Of a stretch of DNA of 23,869 nt, positions 1 to 5,637 are shown piece after piece; the first letter of the stretch is position 1, and the number at the start of each line of letters is the position of its first letter. The notes under the pieces are model-generated. The model worked only from the letters and a program-made list of their open reading frames with translations, was not told the DNA's origin and searched no databases. A program made the position numbers and the translations under genes. Source of the DNA: DATDSR01 sp036517855 (GTDB lineage Bacteria > Patescibacteriota > Minisyncoccia > Phycocordibacterales > DATDSR01); the NCBI GenBank assembly GCA_036517855.1, contig DATDSR010000036.1, positions 1-23,869 of the forward strand, given 5' to 3'.

Positions 1-1173
1 AAGGGCGATCCGATTGATCTTTTGAGTTTGTCTTCGCGATTAACAGAAATGGGCAAACTAGACGAAATGGGCGGCTCAACTTACTTAACCGAGCTCATTA
101 ATATGGTACCTTCGGCCTCAAACTTAGTCCATTACGCAGAAATAGTGCATAAGAAATATGTATTGCGTAACCTCATCTTCGCCGCTGATCACATAAGTGA
201 ACTCTCATACCATCCAGAGGCAGATGTAGAGAATGTGCTCGATAAGGCTGGAAAAAAACTTACTGACCTTGCAAGTTACAGCAAGCATAGATTCATCTCA
301 CTCAAAGACACATTGATAGACGCCTGGCAGAGACTTGAGCGCTTGCATAATTCTAAAGACGAACTACGCGGCGTGCCGACTGGATTCAAAGAACTTGATA
401 GCAAGTTGGCGGGTTTGCAAAAGAGTGATTTGATAATCTTGGCTGCTCGACCAGGTATGGGTAAGACATCCCTTGCACTCGACATTGCCCGTCACACGGC
501 GCTCGAACATGGCACCACTGTTGGCATCTTTTCATTGGAGATGAGCTCAGCGCAGTTAGTAGACAGGTTGCTAGCATCTGATAGCCGTGTCGACTCATGG
601 AAGTTACGCACGGGCAAACTCTCAACAGAAGAGGAGTTCGGCCTTATCCGCGAGAGCCTCGACAAACTCTCTAAGGCTCCGATATTCATTGATGACGATA
701 GTTACATAGACATACAGAGGATGAAGGGTGTAGCTCGCAAGCTCAAGAACGAGCACAACTTGGGATTGATAATTGTTGATTATCTTCAGTTGTTGGTTCC
801 AAGGCGCAACTATGACTCGCTAGTGCAACAAGTTACGGAAATCTCTCGCGCACTCAAAGGCCTGGCACGCGAACTTGATGTGCCTGTGTTGGCACTGTCG
901 CAGTTAAACCGTAATGTTGAGCAACGTGGAGGCAAGCCCAAGCTTAGCGACCTACGAGATTCGGGCTCAATTGAGCAGGACGCCGACGTAGTGATGTTTA
1001 TCCATCGCGAAGATAACGACAAGGGAGAGAGCGGCAATGGTCGCAGAGGCAACATCGCCGAGATAATGATAGAGAAGCACCGCAACGGTCCCACGGGCAT
1101 AGTCAAACTCTACTTCGATGAAGCTAGGGTTACCTTCACGCCAATGGCCAAAGACACATTTGGGGAATTCTAA
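1..1173 (+). CDS. dnaB: Replicative DNA helicase DnaB (5' end outside window)
   Basis: Hexameric ATP-dependent 5'-3' helicase that unwinds DNA at the replication fork and works with primase. The frame is open from base 1 (KGDPIDLL...), so the start lies upstream and part of the N-terminal domain is missing. Visible parts: the end of the N-terminal domain with the family motif GGSTYLTELINMVPSA; a linker; the RecA-like core beginning GVPTGFKELDSKLAGL; Walker A ARPGMGKTS; Walker B LGLIIVDYLQLL; and the conserved stretches VLALSQLNRNVEQR, LRDSGSIEQDADVVMFIHR and EKHRNGPTGIVKLYF. The C-terminus is of normal length for the family. It ends 2 nt before recR and is probably cotranscribed with it. Identification rests on residue-by-residue similarity to E. 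coli DnaB recalled from memory. Confidence 0.97.
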   Translation, partial: KGDPIDLLSLSSRLTEMGKLDEMGGSTYLTELINMVPSASNLVHYAEIVHKKYVLRNLIFAADHISELSYHPEADVENVLDKAGKKLTDLASYSKHRFISLKDTLIDAWQRLERLHNSKDELRGVPTGFKELDSKLAGLQKSDLIILAARPGMGKTSLALDIARHTALEHGTTVGIFSLEMSSAQLVDRLLASDSRVDSWKLRTGKLSTEEEFGLIRESLDKLSKAPIFIDDDSYIDIQRMKGVARKLKNEHNLGLIIVDYLQLLVPRRNYDSLVQQVTEISRALKGLARELDVPVLALSQLNRNVEQRGGKPKLSDLRDSGSIEQDADVVMFIHREDNDKGESGNGRRGNIAEIMIEKHRNGPTGIVKLYFDEARVTFTPMAKDTFGEF

Positions 1174-1175
1174 AT

Positions 1176-1769
1176 ATGAATAACGTTATCGAAAAACTAA
1201 CCGAAGCATTTACGAAATTCCCCGGCATTGGCCCCAGGCAGGCCAAACGTTTTGTTTACTTTCTGCTTTCGCAAGATGGTGGTAAAATAAAGCAATTTGT
1301 AGAAAATATTAAAGAATTAAGAGAGAATGTGAGCCAGTGCCCAGAGTGTTTTAGATACTTTATCGGCAAGAAGTCGTGTACGATTTGCGCTGATCCAAAC
1401 ATCGAGAACGACAAACTCTTGATAATCGAGAAAGACGCAGATCTAGAAAATATCCGTAAAACAAATAAATATCACGGCCGCTACTTTGTGCTCGGTGGGC
1501 TGCTACCGATTTTAGAAAAAGAGCCAGAGAGTAGAATTAGGATTTTAGAATTAAGATCTAGGATAAAAGCGTTGCCCGAACTTAAAGAAGTGATACTGGC
1601 CCTCTCAGCGAACCCCGTGGGTGAAAACACATCAGAATATCTTCATCAAGAACTAGCAAAATTCGCGAATGTAAAAATATCAAGTCTAGGCCGCGGCATC
1701 TCAACTGGTAGTGAACTAGAGTACGCAGATTCAGCAACATTGTCATCGGCGTTGGAGAGTCGCCGGTAG
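1176..1769 (+). CDS. recR: Recombination mediator protein RecR
   Basis: RecR acts with RecO/RecF to load RecA on gapped DNA. The 197 aa match the usual family length of about 200. Domains in order: helix-hairpin-helix FPGIGPRQAKRFVYFLL (residues 15-31); a four-cysteine zinc site (CPEC then CTIC, residues about 55-72); a Toprim domain beginning LLIIEKDADLENIRKT; and the Walker-B-like C-terminal segment GRGISTGSELEYADSATL. The start ATG is 2 nt after the dnaB stop, with a GGGGA stretch about 10 nt upstream, so translation is probably coupled. The usual bacterial partner ybaB is not adjacent. The stop codon lies inside the left arm of the inverted repeat at 1765-1876. Confidence 0.96.
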   Translation: MNNVIEKLTEAFTKFPGIGPRQAKRFVYFLLSQDGGKIKQFVENIKELRENVSQCPECFRYFIGKKSCTICADPNIENDKLLIIEKDADLENIRKTNKYHGRYFVLGGLLPILEKEPESRIRILELRSRIKALPELKEVILALSANPVGENTSEYLHQELAKFANVKISSLGRGISTGSELEYADSATLSSALESRR

Positions 1770-1876
1770 CAAGAAGTTAGCTGACAAATACCCTTTCGCA
1801 AGCGCGACGACGCGAGAAAGCGAATCCGCCACAAGGCGGATATCGTGAGGGTTTTGGCAGGCAATTTCTTGCTACC
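1765..1876. repeat. Large imperfect inverted repeat between convergent recR and rplU
   Basis: Outer arms 1765-1775 (GGTAGCAAGAA) and 1866-1876 are an 11-bp perfect inverted repeat, and pairing continues with mismatches for about 30 nt per arm. Inside are two smaller hairpins: TTCGC/GCGAA at 1795-1799/1820-1824 enclosing CGCG-ACGA-CGCG, and TCCGCC-ACAA-GGCGGA at 1825-1840. The stop codons of recR (1767-1769) and rplU (1872-1874) sit symmetrically in the two arms. There is no T-tract on either side. The likely role is a bidirectional transcription stop or RNA-protecting structure; a decayed miniature inverted-repeat element is the alternative. Confidence 0.6.
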
Positions 1877-2201
1877 CAACCGTAGTGATTTTCACCTTAG
1901 CCTCAGTCTGTCTGTGGCCGTATTTGATGCGATAGTTACTCTTGGCTTTATACTTCATACCCAAGACCTTCTTGCCCTTTTTCTCCGAAACGAGGGTGCC
2001 CTCCACTTTGGCTCCAGCCAAATAGGGCGCACCCACTTGGGTAGCCGTACCGTCATCAGTCAGCAATACTTTATCAAAAATAACCGCCTCCCCCTCCTTG
2101 ATAGGGCTGAGAAGACTCGAGAGCTTTTCCACAGTAACAGTATCCCCCTCCGAGACTCGGTATTGCTTCCCCCCCGTTTGTATTACAGCGTATTTTACCA
2201 T
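1872..2201 (-). CDS. rplU: 50S ribosomal protein L21
   Basis: Large-subunit ribosomal protein that binds 23S rRNA. The N-terminus MVKYAVIQTGGKQYRVSEGD is the classic L21 signature, and the tail KYKAKSNYRIKYGHRQTEAKVKI matches the conserved K/R-rich RNA-binding end. An ATG two codons upstream (2207) is possible. The start at 2201 is preferred because an AGGA ribosome-binding site lies 7 nt before it and overlaps the upstream ATG region. It is 109 aa, normal length. The usual downstream partner rpmA (L27) is absent; the gene instead runs convergently into recR. Confidence 0.95.
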   Translation of the reverse strand: MVKYAVIQTGGKQYRVSEGDTVTVEKLSSLLSPIKEGEAVIFDKVLLTDDGTATQVGAPYLAGAKVEGTLVSEKKGKKVLGMKYKAKSNYRIKYGHRQTEAKVKITTVG

Positions 2202-2250
2202 TGGCATATCCTACCAAAACTAGCCCTGATTTGCAAATAAGCCCTAAAAC

Positions 2251-2283
2251 GAAAGAGCCGCACGATGAGCGTGGGGCTCTTTC
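2251..2283 (-). terminator. Rho-independent terminator after the 143-aa gene
   Basis: Arms 2251-2259 (GAAAGAGCC on the plus strand) and 2275-2283 pair perfectly. They continue through one G-G mismatch into a CACG/CGTG stem closed by loop ATGAG. Read on the minus strand, the hairpin is followed by GTTTT. It lies between the 143-aa gene and rplU, separating their transcripts. Confidence 0.8.
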
Positions 2284-2306
2284 GTGCGGCCTGTGCCGCG
2301 CTTGGG

Positions 2307-2738
2307 CTAGATGAGGTCGATGTCCATGTGGCTCTTGTGTGGATCATCTAGGGACAAGACCCAGCACTTCAGAGTCCTCTTCGTCTTTTCCCCAGCCCAC
2401 AGTACTTCGATGCGAACTTCGCGAGTGTCAGCCGAGATCATGGCCTCCCTGATTAGGTAGAGTAGGCCCTCCTGGATGTTGGTCGACATGGTTGCCCAGC
2501 GGACCAAAAGTTCACGGTTGTTGAAGAAGAGATCCTTGCCGTTGTCGGCGGCTGGGATTCTGCAGGGTGGGTTGATGTTGAGGATTTTCCCCGCAAGAGC
2601 TGCCCTCGCCTCATTCAGAACCATAGGCACGGGGTTACCACCTGCGTATCCCTGGTCGTTTGCGGTTGTCTCTCTGAATGCCTCAAGATCGCTGAGTGTT
2701 CCACTCGTGTGGGTTACCACTTCCGTTTTGAACGCCAT
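2307..2738 (-). CDS. Hypothetical protein, 143 aa
   Basis: Not recognised. It is a soluble-looking protein with no signal peptide, membrane segment or cysteine cluster (two Cys only). It mixes predicted helix (NEARAALAGKIL; TNIQEGLLYLIREAMI) with strand-like segments (TREVRIEVLWAG; RTLKCWVLSLDD) and ends in an acidic tail. The start ATG at 2738 is preceded by GAAAGGACA, a ribosome-binding site placed unusually close. It has its own candidate promoter (2783-2788) and a strong terminator, so it is a monocistronic unit between rmuC and rplU. The isolated, well-delimited unit supports a real gene despite the unknown function. Confidence 0.7.
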   Translation of the reverse strand: MAFKTEVVTHTSGTLSDLEAFRETTANDQGYAGGNPVPMVLNEARAALAGKILNINPPCRIPAADNGKDLFFNNRELLVRWATMSTNIQEGLLYLIREAMISADTREVRIEVLWAGEKTKRTLKCWVLSLDDPHKSHMDIDLI

Positions 2739-2770
2739 TGTGTCCTTTCTTCACCCAGGTGTCACTCGCA

Positions 2771-2807
2771 GATGCCGAAGCGAGTATACCCGAGATCTAC
2801 CGGCATC
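2771..2807 (-). promoter_or_regulatory. Candidate promoter with flanking inverted repeat, 143-aa gene
   Basis: On the minus strand TATACT (2783-2788) is a good -10 about 45 nt upstream of the ATG. A TTAGAT hexamer 16 nt further upstream could be a weak -35. The -10 is bracketed by a 7-bp inverted repeat, GATGCCG at 2771-2777 and CGGCATC at 2801-2807, which could be an operator or a 5' hairpin. Confidence 0.4.
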
Positions 2808-2846
2808 TAATCAAAAACTAGCAAATTACTTGACAGAAGTCAAGCT

Positions 2847-3827
2847 CTATTGCTCGGCGATTTGGGGTGTATCTAGGGTCTGCCTTTCGAGGCCGGGGGC
2901 TTCGCCGCTTATCTTTAGGACGTCTTTGTCTATTTTGGCCAGTTCGTGGGAGGCTTTATTGTAGTGGCCTACAGTGGTGCCTAGGGATTTGCCCAGACTC
3001 GCCATAAATTGGTCGTAGGTCGACAAGTGTCTACCTAACTCCCCCACCTTCTTCACTATCTCCCCCGCCTTCTCCTCAATCTGCATTGCCCGCATACCTT
3101 GGAGCACTGTCTGGAGGTAGGCCATAAAGGAGGTGGGCGAAACTATTATTACTTTTTTATCGCGGAAGGCATACTCGATCAAATCCTTCGTATTTGATTT
3201 GACCGCGCCAACTTGGTTAATGAGCAAGTCATAGTAGATAGCCTCGCTAGGGATAAACATAAAGGCAAAGTCCATTGTGCCCTCACTCGGGCGGATGTAC
3301 TTACTCGTCTCGTCTATCCTATTTTTCAAATCTTGCTTGAAGAGTTTCTCGAGGCGTTCGCGCTCAAGCTGGTCGTTAGTTGAGATAATGCGATTATAGT
3401 TCTCCAAGCTAAACTTGCTATCCACTGGCAAGAGCTTATCTTTACCTAGCACTATCACTGCATCAGCGATCTCGCCATCTTGGAACTTGTATTGGAGTTG
3501 AAAAGAACCCGGAGGCAAAACATTCTTAAGCACAGTCTCAAGGTAATACTCGCCCAAAACCCCCCGTTGTTTGGGATTTTGCAGCACGTTCTGAAGCGAG
3601 CGCAACTGCTCTGCCACGCCCATCACACTCTGATTAGTGGCGTGGACAGTGGCCACTTCTTTAGTCATATCCCGCAGAACTCCAGCCAAAGTATTGAGCT
3701 GATTTTGTATCAAAAGTAGCTCTCCCCCATTCTTACCCCCTACCTCTGGCTTCTTTCGTCCCCAAATCAAATAGGCCAAACCCAGTCCCAACAAAAGCGC
3801 CCCGACTGCAAGTATACCGGTACTCAT
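2847..3827 (-). CDS. rmuC: DNA recombination protein RmuC-like, membrane-anchored
   Basis: RmuC-family proteins are nuclease-fold proteins that limit rearrangement at inverted repeats; the biochemical reaction is not firmly established. The 326 aa begin with a membrane anchor (ILAVGALLLGLGLAYLIWG, residues 5-23), then a helical segment (LLLIQNQLNTLAGVLRDMT), then the RmuC domain: LQNPKQRGVLGEYYLETVL, LLPVDSKFSLENYNRI, MDFAFMFIPSEAIYYDLL and KKVIIVSPTSFMAYLQTVL. The long N-terminal coiled coil of E. coli RmuC (475 aa) is shortened here, as in many compact genomes. The start ATG at 3827 leads directly into the anchor. It probably ends a transcript that includes the 96-aa gene upstream only by read-through, because a terminator intervenes at 3851-3878. 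Confidence 0.93.
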   Translation of the reverse strand: MSTGILAVGALLLGLGLAYLIWGRKKPEVGGKNGGELLLIQNQLNTLAGVLRDMTKEVATVHATNQSVMGVAEQLRSLQNVLQNPKQRGVLGEYYLETVLKNVLPPGSFQLQYKFQDGEIADAVIVLGKDKLLPVDSKFSLENYNRIISTNDQLERERLEKLFKQDLKNRIDETSKYIRPSEGTMDFAFMFIPSEAIYYDLLINQVGAVKSNTKDLIEYAFRDKKVIIVSPTSFMAYLQTVLQGMRAMQIEEKAGEIVKKVGELGRHLSTYDQFMASLGKSLGTTVGHYNKASHELAKIDKDVLKISGEAPGLERQTLDTPQIAEQ

Positions 3828-3850
3828 AATCTAAGTTTATCACAATAGCG

Positions 3851-3878
3851 AAAGGCGCGGAGGGTGGTCCGCGCCTTT
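3851..3878 (-). terminator. Terminator hairpin after the 96-aa gene
   Basis: Perfect 11-bp stem AAAGGCGCGGA (3851-3861) / TCCGCGCCTTT (3868-3878) with loop GGGTGG. It sits 17 nt beyond the stop codon of the 96-aa gene on the minus strand. The downstream T-tract is short, so termination may be partly Rho-dependent. Confidence 0.7.
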
Positions 3879-3895
3879 GTTGTCGGCACCTAGCG

Positions 3896-4186
3896 TCAAC
3901 GGCCGAAAGTGATCTTCCCGAGCCAGAAGCCATCTTGCGCCAGACGCTCGGCTAGATTCCGCCCCGCCTTCGTCTTGAGAAGCCGTTCCAGCTCAGCAGC
4001 CTCTTTGGGCGGGAGATCATTTGGAAGTTTCTCCTTGTTCGCCCACAGGCTGGGCCTCTTGAGGCCGCCCCCGCCCTTGTGTGTGGCAGCGACGTAGTCC
4101 CAGCTCTTGAGAACGAGCTGGGGTGGCTTGCTCTCGGTGTAGTCTACGGCGAACAGCCAGTCTGGATGGTCTCTTTTTTTCTCCAT
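3896..4186 (-). CDS. Hypothetical protein, 96 aa
   Basis: Not recognised. It is small, basic and charged, beginning MEKKRDHPDWLFAVDY. It has a Gly-rich turn (THKGGGGLKRP), a helix rich in Glu/Leu (PPKEAAELERLLKTKAG) and the ending LAQDGFWLGKITFGR. No membrane segment or cysteine is present. The ATG at 4186 has a purine-rich GAAGGGAAG stretch about 12 nt upstream. A terminator hairpin directly follows the TGA stop, and another terminator closes the gene upstream, so it appears to be an independent unit. The TGA stop here supports standard stop-codon use. Confidence 0.65.
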   Translation of the reverse strand: MEKKRDHPDWLFAVDYTESKPPQLVLKSWDYVAATHKGGGGLKRPSLWANKEKLPNDLPPKEAAELERLLKTKAGRNLAERLAQDGFWLGKITFGR

Positions 4187-4281
4187 CTTTGGTCGCTTCC
4201 CTTCTCGGTTAAAATAGGTCGCCCACCCGCAACCTTACCTAATACCAGGTAAACATATTTAAACATCCCTGTCAATGCAAG

Positions 4282-4306
4282 ACCCATCACGATGAACGTG
4301 ATGGGT
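4282..4306 (-). terminator. Terminator hairpin after the 56-aa membrane protein
   Basis: Perfect 10-bp stem ACCCATCACG (4282-4291) / CGTGATGGGT (4297-4306), loop ATGAA. It lies 10 nt past the stop codon on the minus strand. No strong T-tract follows. Its inner core CACGATGAACGTG is nearly the same as the core of the terminator at 2251-2283. Confidence 0.65.
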
Positions 4307-4315
4307 GTGCTTGGG

Positions 4316-4486
4316 TTAGTGGGGCATTAAAACGCTAGCCCCTTGCATTGTGCTTTGACTTTGGGCCAAAACACTTTGCAATACCCCAAAGAACTGAACT
4401 AGGGTGACCTCAAGCCCACTAAACACTGCGGGCATAAGGTACCGGATCGCCAGTAGCAGAATCACCAAGCCTATCGCTTTGAACAT
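4316..4486 (-). CDS. Small membrane protein, 56 aa
   Basis: Not recognised. From ATG 4486 the protein is MFKAIGLVILLLAIRYLMPA... with one hydrophobic helix (residues 4-23), a second amphipathic or hydrophobic stretch (GLEVTLVQFFGVLQSVL) and a polar Gln/Ser-rich tail. The frame extends upstream to 4609, but that extension (SSAGQGWNPLDW...) is encoded by strongly paired DNA and reads like non-coding sequence, so the internal ATG is chosen. No good Shine-Dalgarno site precedes it. It is delimited by a structured leader upstream and a terminator downstream. A small inner-membrane protein or type I toxin-like peptide are both possible; neither is shown. Confidence 0.5.
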   Translation of the reverse strand: MFKAIGLVILLLAIRYLMPAVFSGLEVTLVQFFGVLQSVLAQSQSTMQGASVLMPH

Positions 4487-4494
4487 GTTATTAG

Positions 4495-4665
4495 TTCTTA
4501 GCGAGGGTTTGCGACCTGCCGACTGGCAGACCCGAGCGCAATTACTAAAGTGTGCGCTCCCCTCTCGTTGCCAATCGAGAGGGTTCCAGCCTTGCCCCGC
4601 GGAGCTCATCAGAGCGGCGTGGGGTCCTTCCTACTCCTTACAACTTCTCAAGGTGCTCTAAGGCT
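4495..4665 (-). ncRNA. Candidate structured RNA: leader of the 56-aa gene or separate ncRNA
   Basis: Read on the minus strand, four hairpins follow each other in about 120 nt: 4595-4624 (CCCC...GGGG with inner GCTC-TGAT-GAGC), 4560-4583 (8-bp CCCTCTCG/CGAGAGGG), 4534-4559 (7-bp GAGCGCA/TGCGCTC) and 4505-4533 (GGGT/ACCC enclosing CTGCC-GACT-GGCAG). A promoter with perfect -35 TTGACA lies just upstream. The density of perfect stems is far above that of neighbouring DNA. I could not match it to RNase P, tmRNA, SRP or 6S RNA. It may be a cis-acting leader for the 56-aa membrane protein. Confidence 0.5.
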
Positions 4666-4671
4666 ACATCC

Positions 4672-4699
4672 AGCATACACACTCCACGTACTTTGTCAA
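4672..4699 (-). promoter_or_regulatory. Promoter for the structured RNA / 56-aa gene
   Basis: On the minus strand a perfect -35 TTGACA (4694-4699) is followed after 16 nt by TATGCT (4672-4677, 4 of 6 consensus). The predicted start near 4665 lies about 40 nt before the first hairpin, which leaves a leader of roughly 180 nt before the ATG at 4486. Confidence 0.6.
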
Positions 4700-4745
4700 T
4701 ACCTTTGTCACAACATAAACGCTATAGCGTCTAACTTGCGACAGA

Positions 4746-5258
4746 CTAAACAATATCCACTTCGATTGGGTTAACGACCTTTCGCCAATCAGCGCTTTGC
4801 ATAGCTATAGAGAAGGCGCGGTCACCAGCGTTAAAAATAACCTCGTCATTACCAAACACTCCCTTGTCGGCATACACAGCAAGGCCAAATAGGTTTCCGA
4901 ACGGGGGCACACCACCCACCTGTACCCCATCAGTAATTTCGCCCACCTCCTGCTCAGTGGCGAAACGGACTTCTTTAGCTCCTAACGCTTGCTTAACCTT
5001 TGACTCATTAAACTTCTTATCGCCGGGTACAATGAGCATTACGAACTTCTTACCTGTCCCGAGTATGTTCGAGGGATTGCCTTCCGCAAGCTTGGCTCGA
5101 ACAATGAGGGCCTTAGCCCCCTGGTGCAAATCGTACTCGGGCCGCAGAGCAGCCGCCTCCTCGCTAGTACGCACAGGGGCGTGCTCGAAAGTTTTGTAGG
5201 CAACACCGGCCCCATCAAGCAATTCTCTAATTTTGCCAACAACCGGGTGATAGGTCAC
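4746..5258 (-). CDS. YbaK/ProX-family aminoacyl-tRNA deacylase
   Basis: The family hydrolyses mischarged tRNAs in trans, typically Cys- or Ala-tRNA(Pro). The 170 aa span one YbaK domain: KTFEHAPVRTSEEAAALR (the family's T-x-E-x-A stretch), GAKALIVRAK, FVMLIVPGDKKFNESKVKQA, RFATEQEVGEITDGVQVGGV and PPFGN, which closes the substrate pocket. The start is GTG at 5258, overlapping the preceding DUF5652-like gene by GTGA, so the two are translationally coupled. The proS in this window is archaeal-type and lacks the bacterial insertion editing domain, which makes a free-standing proline-tRNA editor plausible. Exact substrate specificity cannot be read from the sequence. Confidence 0.85.
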   Translation of the reverse strand: MTYHPVVGKIRELLDGAGVAYKTFEHAPVRTSEEAAALRPEYDLHQGAKALIVRAKLAEGNPSNILGTGKKFVMLIVPGDKKFNESKVKQALGAKEVRFATEQEVGEITDGVQVGGVPPFGNLFGLAVYADKGVFGNDEVIFNAGDRAFSIAMQSADWRKVVNPIEVDIV

Positions 5259-5515
5259 TCTGCTACAGGGGTTGTGGGGCTCACTGGCTTGGTGGGTTTG
5301 GTAATAACGTACAGATAAATAATTTCCAAAATGCCGAAGGTATTAATTATGAGCAAGATTACAAACCACGCGCTACTGCCCAAGCGGGCGGCACGCCAGA
5401 GGGCCATCCCCTTCCAAACGATTGACCAGATAATTAACAGGAGAAGCATAGGGGCATAATCGGCAACTAGACTAGGCAACCCCCACCCACCCGCCATCAT
5501 GTTTTGATACCACAT
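5255..5515 (-). CDS. DUF5652-like small membrane protein, 86 aa
   Basis: Two predicted membrane helices: PMLLLLIIWSIVWKGMALW and AWFVILLIINTFGILEIIYL, joined by the basic loop RAARLGSS. The pattern W-K-G-x-A-L-W-R-A-A-R plus W-F...I-N-T-x-G-I-L-E-I-x-Y is how I recall DUF5652, a family common in Patescibacteria; its function is unknown. The C-terminus is Pro/Thr-rich. The ATG at 5515 is preceded after 4 nt by TATAAA, so the mRNA may be leaderless or nearly so. It overlaps the YbaK-like gene by 4 nt and lies 24 nt downstream of tRNA-Glu. Confidence 0.8.
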   Translation of the reverse strand: MWYQNMMAGGWGLPSLVADYAPMLLLLIIWSIVWKGMALWRAARLGSSAWFVILLIINTFGILEIIYLYVITKPTKPVSPTTPVAE

Positions 5516-5539
5516 AGTGTTTATAATTAGCTCTTAAAA

Positions 5540-5614
5540 TGGCGACCCTACCGGGATTCGAACCCGGGTTCTAAGCTTGAGAAGCTTATGTCCTAACCCC
5601 TAGACGATAGGGCC
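5540..5614 (-). tRNA. tRNA-Glu (anticodon CTC)
   Basis: A complete cloverleaf on the minus strand. The acceptor stem is GGCCCTA/TAGGGTC with one G-U pair. The D arm is GTCT-AGGGGTTA-GGAC. The anticodon stem TAAGC/GCTTA has loop TTCTCAA, anticodon CTC at 5579-5581. The T arm is CCGGG-TTCGAAT-CCCGG. Discriminator G is followed by an encoded CCA (5540-5542). The anticodon reads GAG codons. It sits between murF and the DUF5652-like gene on the same strand, so it may be processed from the end of the division-gene transcript. Confidence 0.97.
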
Positions 5615-5637
5615 AACAGAACTAATCTAGCAAATTG

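Noticed and set aside
1765..1876. Integron attC-like site (GTTAGCT within an imperfect palindrome)
   Set aside because: No matching complementary core triplet on the other arm and no integrase or cassette array.
4487..4609. N-terminal extension of the 56-aa membrane protein to 97 aa
   Set aside because: The extension is encoded by tandem hairpins, its composition is unlike a real N-terminus, and the internal ATG leads directly into a membrane helix.
4605..4612. CUGAUGAG on the minus strand followed by a GC stem, resembling a hammerhead ribozyme core
   Set aside because: The obligatory GAAA after stem II is missing (AAGGC instead) and no cleavage-site stem is apparent.
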